Assembly (NCBI GenBank): GCA_900169975.1
Contig: LT827123.1
Span: 62,001-126,000 of the forward strand
Source: Pseudoflavonifractor sp. Marseille-P3106
GTDB taxonomy: Bacteria > Bacillota > Clostridia > Oscillospirales > Oscillospiraceae
Direction: 5' to 3'
Length of the DNA stretch: 64,000 nucleotides
A model generated the notes under the pieces. The model was given only the letters and a program-made list of their open reading frames with translations. It was not told where the DNA came from and made no database searches. The position numbers were made by a program, and so were the translations under genes. Below are positions 61,352-64,000 of the stretch, piece after piece (the first letter of the stretch is position 1; each line of letters starts with the position of its first letter).

Positions 61352-61436
61352 CAGGCGAAAAGATGGTAATCGAAAAGATTGACGTTTTGGCCAAAAAAGC
61401 GGGGGAAGATTCGACGCTTTTGTCGAATCTGCGGGC

Positions 61437-61468
61437 AAAAAACCGGGAGAGGAACAAGCCTCTCCCGG
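61437..61468 (-). terminator. terminator of the phosphatase-GNAT gene
   Basis: Minus strand CCGGGAGAGG, 6-base loop, CCTCTCCCGG (61443-61468), then TTTTTT (61437-61442). Confidence 0.85.
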
Positions 61469-61473
61469 TGGAG

Positions 61474-62610
61474 TCAGATTGATTTTTCCAGCAGATCCAG
61501 CGGGACCCGGGCTCCGGGTGCCGGACCGGTGCGCACAAAGCCGTACCGCTTATAAAACCGCTGCGCCAACAGATTGTCGGGGGCACAGCGCAGGCGAAGC
61601 CTCTCCCGGCCCAGGGCCCGGTAGGTGCACACGGCCTGTCCGATGAGCTGCACCCCGATCCCCCGGCGGCGGTACTCCGGCTGGAGATAAACGAGGGGGA
61701 CGTACCCAACTTTTTCCGCTGCAAAGCGATCGGTGGCCAGCTGTAAAACGCCGATGACCCGGTCTCCGGCCATGACGCACTCCACCGCCCGGCGGTCGAT
61801 CAGCCACTGCTCCCGGGCCTCTGCCAGAAAGCCGGGGCCGTCAAAATCCGCCATCGAGCCATGGATGTCCTGCCAGGCATCCTTGCGGGCCTCGTAGTAG
61901 ATCTGGGCCTCCCGATCCATGTCCAGGGGACGGAACCAGGCCGCCAGCAGGGGCGCGCCCCGCTCCATGGCCCTGCGCTGACGGGCCACCGTGGCGATCT
62001 CCTCGGGCAGGTGGGAGGCGTCGTTTTCAAAGAGGATGCGGACTTGATCTCCCTCAAACTCCAGACAGGTGACCCCGGTGTTTTCGCAGTGTCCCAGCTC
62101 GGGGGTCTGGGAGGGATGCTTGTTCCGCAGAGCGGACTGGAGGCAGCGGATGGCGGTGCCGTGGGTAAAGACGGCCACCGTCTGATCCGGGTGGGCCCGG
62201 GCGATGCGGAACACCGCGTCGGTGACCCGCGTGCCCACCTGGGTGAAGGTCTCGCCCCCCTCTGGGGCCCAGTCGGGGGAGCAGGTCACGAAGCGCTTTT
62301 GCTCCTCCGGAAAGTGGAAGTGAAGATCGCCGAAGGTGCGGTCCTCATAGACCCCCATGCCGATTTCCCGCAGGCCGGGCTCGATGTGTACTTCCAGGCC
62401 CCTGGGCCGGGCCGCCGCCCGGGCGGTGATCTGGGTGCGGCGCAGGTCGCTGGCGTAGACGGCGTCCACGGGGATGGACTGGAAGCGGTGTTCCAGCGCG
62501 GCGATCTGCCGCTTGCCGTTTTCGGTGATCTGGCTGTCATACCAGCCGTGGATCCGGCGGTAGAGATTGCCCTCGGCCTCGGCGTGGCGGACGATATAGA
62601 TTCGGGTCAT
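61474..62610 (-). CDS. histidine phosphatase-GNAT acetyltransferase fusion
   Basis: 378 residues. N-terminal half is a phosphoglycerate-mutase-type histidine phosphatase: IYIVRHAEAEGNLYRRIHGW (catalytic R-H), ASDLRRTQITARAA, and VAVFTHGTAIRCLQ (second His). C-terminal half (~230-378) is a GNAT domain: CVMAGDRVIGVLQLA, YLQPEYRRRGIGVQLIGQAV (acetyl-CoA loop R-x-x-G-I-G) and LAQRFYKRYGFVRTG. ATG 62610 follows GAGAGGAACC. The fusion suggests an enzyme that removes a phosphate and acetylates a linked substrate, or links two repair activities; substrate unknown. Confidence 0.9.
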   Translation of the reverse strand: MTRIYIVRHAEAEGNLYRRIHGWYDSQITENGKRQIAALEHRFQSIPVDAVYASDLRRTQITARAAARPRGLEVHIEPGLREIGMGVYEDRTFGDLHFHFPEEQKRFVTCSPDWAPEGGETFTQVGTRVTDAVFRIARAHPDQTVAVFTHGTAIRCLQSALRNKHPSQTPELGHCENTGVTCLEFEGDQVRILFENDASHLPEEIATVARQRRAMERGAPLLAAWFRPLDMDREAQIYYEARKDAWQDIHGSMADFDGPGFLAEAREQWLIDRRAVECVMAGDRVIGVLQLATDRFAAEKVGYVPLVYLQPEYRRRGIGVQLIGQAVCTYRALGRERLRLRCAPDNLLAQRFYKRYGFVRTGPAPGARVPLDLLEKSI

Positions 62611-62649
62611 GGGGTCAGGTTCCTCTCTGTGTTCGATTTGGGCGGAGGC

Positions 62650-63561
62650 TTACCAGGGCTGTACCGCCCCGGTGAGCGCGCGGACGCTGTGCAGGCCCTG
62701 CCGGTCGCAGATGGCCTCCAGCTCCTCCAGAACCCGGAGAGGGGCCATGGGATCGGCAAAGGCGGCGGCTCCCACTGCCACGGCGGAGGCGCCCGCCAGC
62801 ATCATCTGGGCGGCGTCGGCGCCGGAGGAGATGCCCCCCATGCCCAGAATGGGCACCTTGACGGCGCCGGCGACCTCCCACACCATCCGCACCGCCACCG
62901 GCAGTACGGCGGGGCCGGAGAGTCCGCCGGTATTCATTTTCAAAATGGGGCGGCGGGTGTTCACATCGATGGCCATGCCCCGGAGAGTGTTGATGAGGGA
63001 GATGGCGTCGGCTCCCGCCCCCTCCACTGCCCGGGCGATCTCGGTGATGTCGGTGACGTTGGGGGAGAGCTTCACCATCACGGGCACGGCGGCGTGGGCC
63101 TTGGCCACTGCCGTGACCTCGGCGGCCAGCTCGGGCCGGGTGCCGTAGGCCAGTCCGCCGGCCTTCACGTTGGGGCAGGAGATGTTGACCTCGATCATGT
63201 CCACCCCGGCGGCGGAGAGCTTCTCGCACATCTCTCCGTACTCCTCGGGGGTGCTGCCCGAGATGTTGGCGATGATCGCCAGGTCATGTTTTTTCAGTTC
63301 GGGCAGCTCGTGGGCAATGAAGGCGTCCACGCCCGGGTTTTGAAGGCCCACAGAGTTGAGCATCCCCATGGGGGTCTCCGCGATCCGGGGGGAGGGGTTG
63401 CCCGCCCGGAGGCGGGGCGTCAGGCCCTTGACGCTGATGCCCCCCAGCCGGTCAATGTCGTACAGCTGCCCGTATTCCCGGCCGAAGCCGAAGGTGCCGG
63501 AGGCCATGGTGACGGGGTTCTTCAGCGCGACTCCCGCCAGATTTACCCGCATGTCAGCCAT
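62650..63561 (-). CDS. pyrD: dihydroorotate dehydrogenase, class 1B catalytic subunit
   Basis: 303 residues. Oxidises dihydroorotate to orotate in pyrimidine synthesis, passing electrons through PyrK. Visible: MASGTFGFGREYGQLYDIDR, KGLTPRLRAGNPSPRI, MLNSVGLQNPGVDAF, VNISCPNVKAGGLAYG with the catalytic Cys, VKLSPNVTDI, MNTGGLSGPAVLPVAVRMVW and PILGMGGISSGADAA for FMN. ATG 63561 overlaps the stop of pyrK by eight bases. The Cys (not Ser) and operon with pyrK define class 1B, NAD-linked. Confidence 0.95.
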   Translation of the reverse strand: MADMRVNLAGVALKNPVTMASGTFGFGREYGQLYDIDRLGGISVKGLTPRLRAGNPSPRIAETPMGMLNSVGLQNPGVDAFIAHELPELKKHDLAIIANISGSTPEEYGEMCEKLSAAGVDMIEVNISCPNVKAGGLAYGTRPELAAEVTAVAKAHAAVPVMVKLSPNVTDITEIARAVEGAGADAISLINTLRGMAIDVNTRRPILKMNTGGLSGPAVLPVAVRMVWEVAGAVKVPILGMGGISSGADAAQMMLAGASAVAVGAAAFADPMAPLRVLEELEAICDRQGLHSVRALTGAVQPW

Positions 63562-64000
63562 TCCAGTCCACCTCCGAAGCGTTGAAAATAGGGCCGTCCT
63601 TGCAGACGTGCTTCATGGAGCCGTCGGCCATGGACACGGCGCAGCCCAGACAGGCCCCTACGCCGCAGGCCATCCGCTCCTCCAGAGAGACCTGGCAGGG
63701 GACGCCGTACCGGGCGGCCAGGGCGGACACAGCCTTGAGCATGGGCCTGGGGCCGCAGCAGAGGACGCCGTCATAGCGGTTTTTCGTCAGCAGAGCCTCC
63801 GCCGGGCCGGTGACAAAGCCCTTTTTGCCCAGCGAGCCGTCCTCGGTGGCAATGGCCACGGTGGTGCAGATCTCCTCAAAATCCTCCGTGAGGAGGGCGT
63901 GGGAGGCGTCCCGGAAGCCCAGGATCGCGTCGCACTGCCCGCCGCAGAAGGCGCAGCCGTACATGGGGGGCACGCCGATGCCGCCCCCCACCAGGAGATA
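63554..64000 (-). CDS. pyrK: dihydroorotate dehydrogenase electron-transfer subunit, C-terminal part (cut by the window end)
   Basis: About 148 residues are visible; the gene continues beyond base 64000. It begins in the NAD-binding domain (LLVGGGIGVPPMY, LCCGPRPMLKAVSALAARYG) and contains the [2Fe-2S] site ERMACGVGACLGCAV followed by HVCKDGP. PyrK moves electrons from PyrD through FAD and the iron-sulfur cluster to NAD+. It is the upstream gene of pyrD with overlapping stop and start. Confidence 0.92.
   Translation of the reverse strand, partial: YLLVGGGIGVPPMYGCAFCGGQCDAILGFRDASHALLTEDFEEICTTVAIATEDGSLGKKGFVTGPAEALLTKNRYDGVLCCGPRPMLKAVSALAARYGVPCQVSLEERMACGVGACLGCAVSMADGSMKHVCKDGPIFNASEVDWNG

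Overview
The window comes from a GC-rich, endospore-forming Firmicute, most likely a gut Oscillospiraceae/Clostridia member near the Flavonifractor-Lawsonibacter group. The evidence is an adjacent spoIVB-spo0A pair, ylbJ, an energy metabolism that includes tyrosine phenol-lyase and hybrid-cluster protein, and many TTG/GTG starts with strong AGGAGG ribosome sites. The genus is inferred from gene content only.

The most notable region is bases ~113-15456. It is a compact integrative element of about 15.3 kb inserted inside a conserved two-domain P-loop ATPase gene (PRK06851 type). The 5' part of that gene is at bases 1-113 and its 3' part resumes, in the expected protein order, at ~15453. The element carries a large serine recombinase next to its right end, preceded by a 40-residue ORF. 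Its cargo is one minus-strand operon: a C-A-T-C-A-T-reductase NRPS, a 7TM histidine kinase, a receiver/HD-GYP response regulator, an acyl-activating ligase, a free carrier protein and a phosphopantetheinyl transferase. The starter condensation domain, acyl ligase and terminal reductase together predict an N-acylated dipeptide aldehyde (or its imine/pyrazinone derivatives).

Bases 16-20 kb hold the ancestral chromosome: a deleted 3-hydroxyacyl-CoA dehydrogenase pseudogene, a membrane protein, spoIVB and spo0A. Bases 20.0-21.5 kb are an IS1182-type insertion sequence. Bases 21.6-26.7 kb are an AT-richer, decaying island of lipoproteins and paralogous gene fragments, followed by DUF3795, VOC and HEAT-like genes. 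Bases 26.7-30.9 kb hold a Crp/Fnr regulator divergent from a cupin-hcp operon, whose bidirectional terminator has been split by an IS3 element. Bases 31-36.7 kb hold an ECF sigma/membrane protein pair, a TrkH remnant, small hydrophilic proteins, Cys-rich proteins and tRNA-Ser(GGA).

Bases 36.8-44.5 kb include MarR/TauE genes and a tyrosine-fermentation locus: tyrosine phenol-lyase, a GntR/FCD regulator, a degenerate CPBP membrane protein and two NSS-family Na+ symporters. Three promoters here share ATGCRTN heptad repeats placed directly at the start of transcription, which suggests one regulon. Bases 44.5-64 kb are mostly housekeeping: BI-1, ROK kinase, a second PPTase, a two-component system, DegV/TetR, ylbJ, DUF4317, a cation/proton antiporter, a DMT exporter, a CcdA-TlpA fusion, Na/Pi cotransporter-PhoU, a phosphatase-GNAT fusion and pyrD-pyrK, the last running off the window end.
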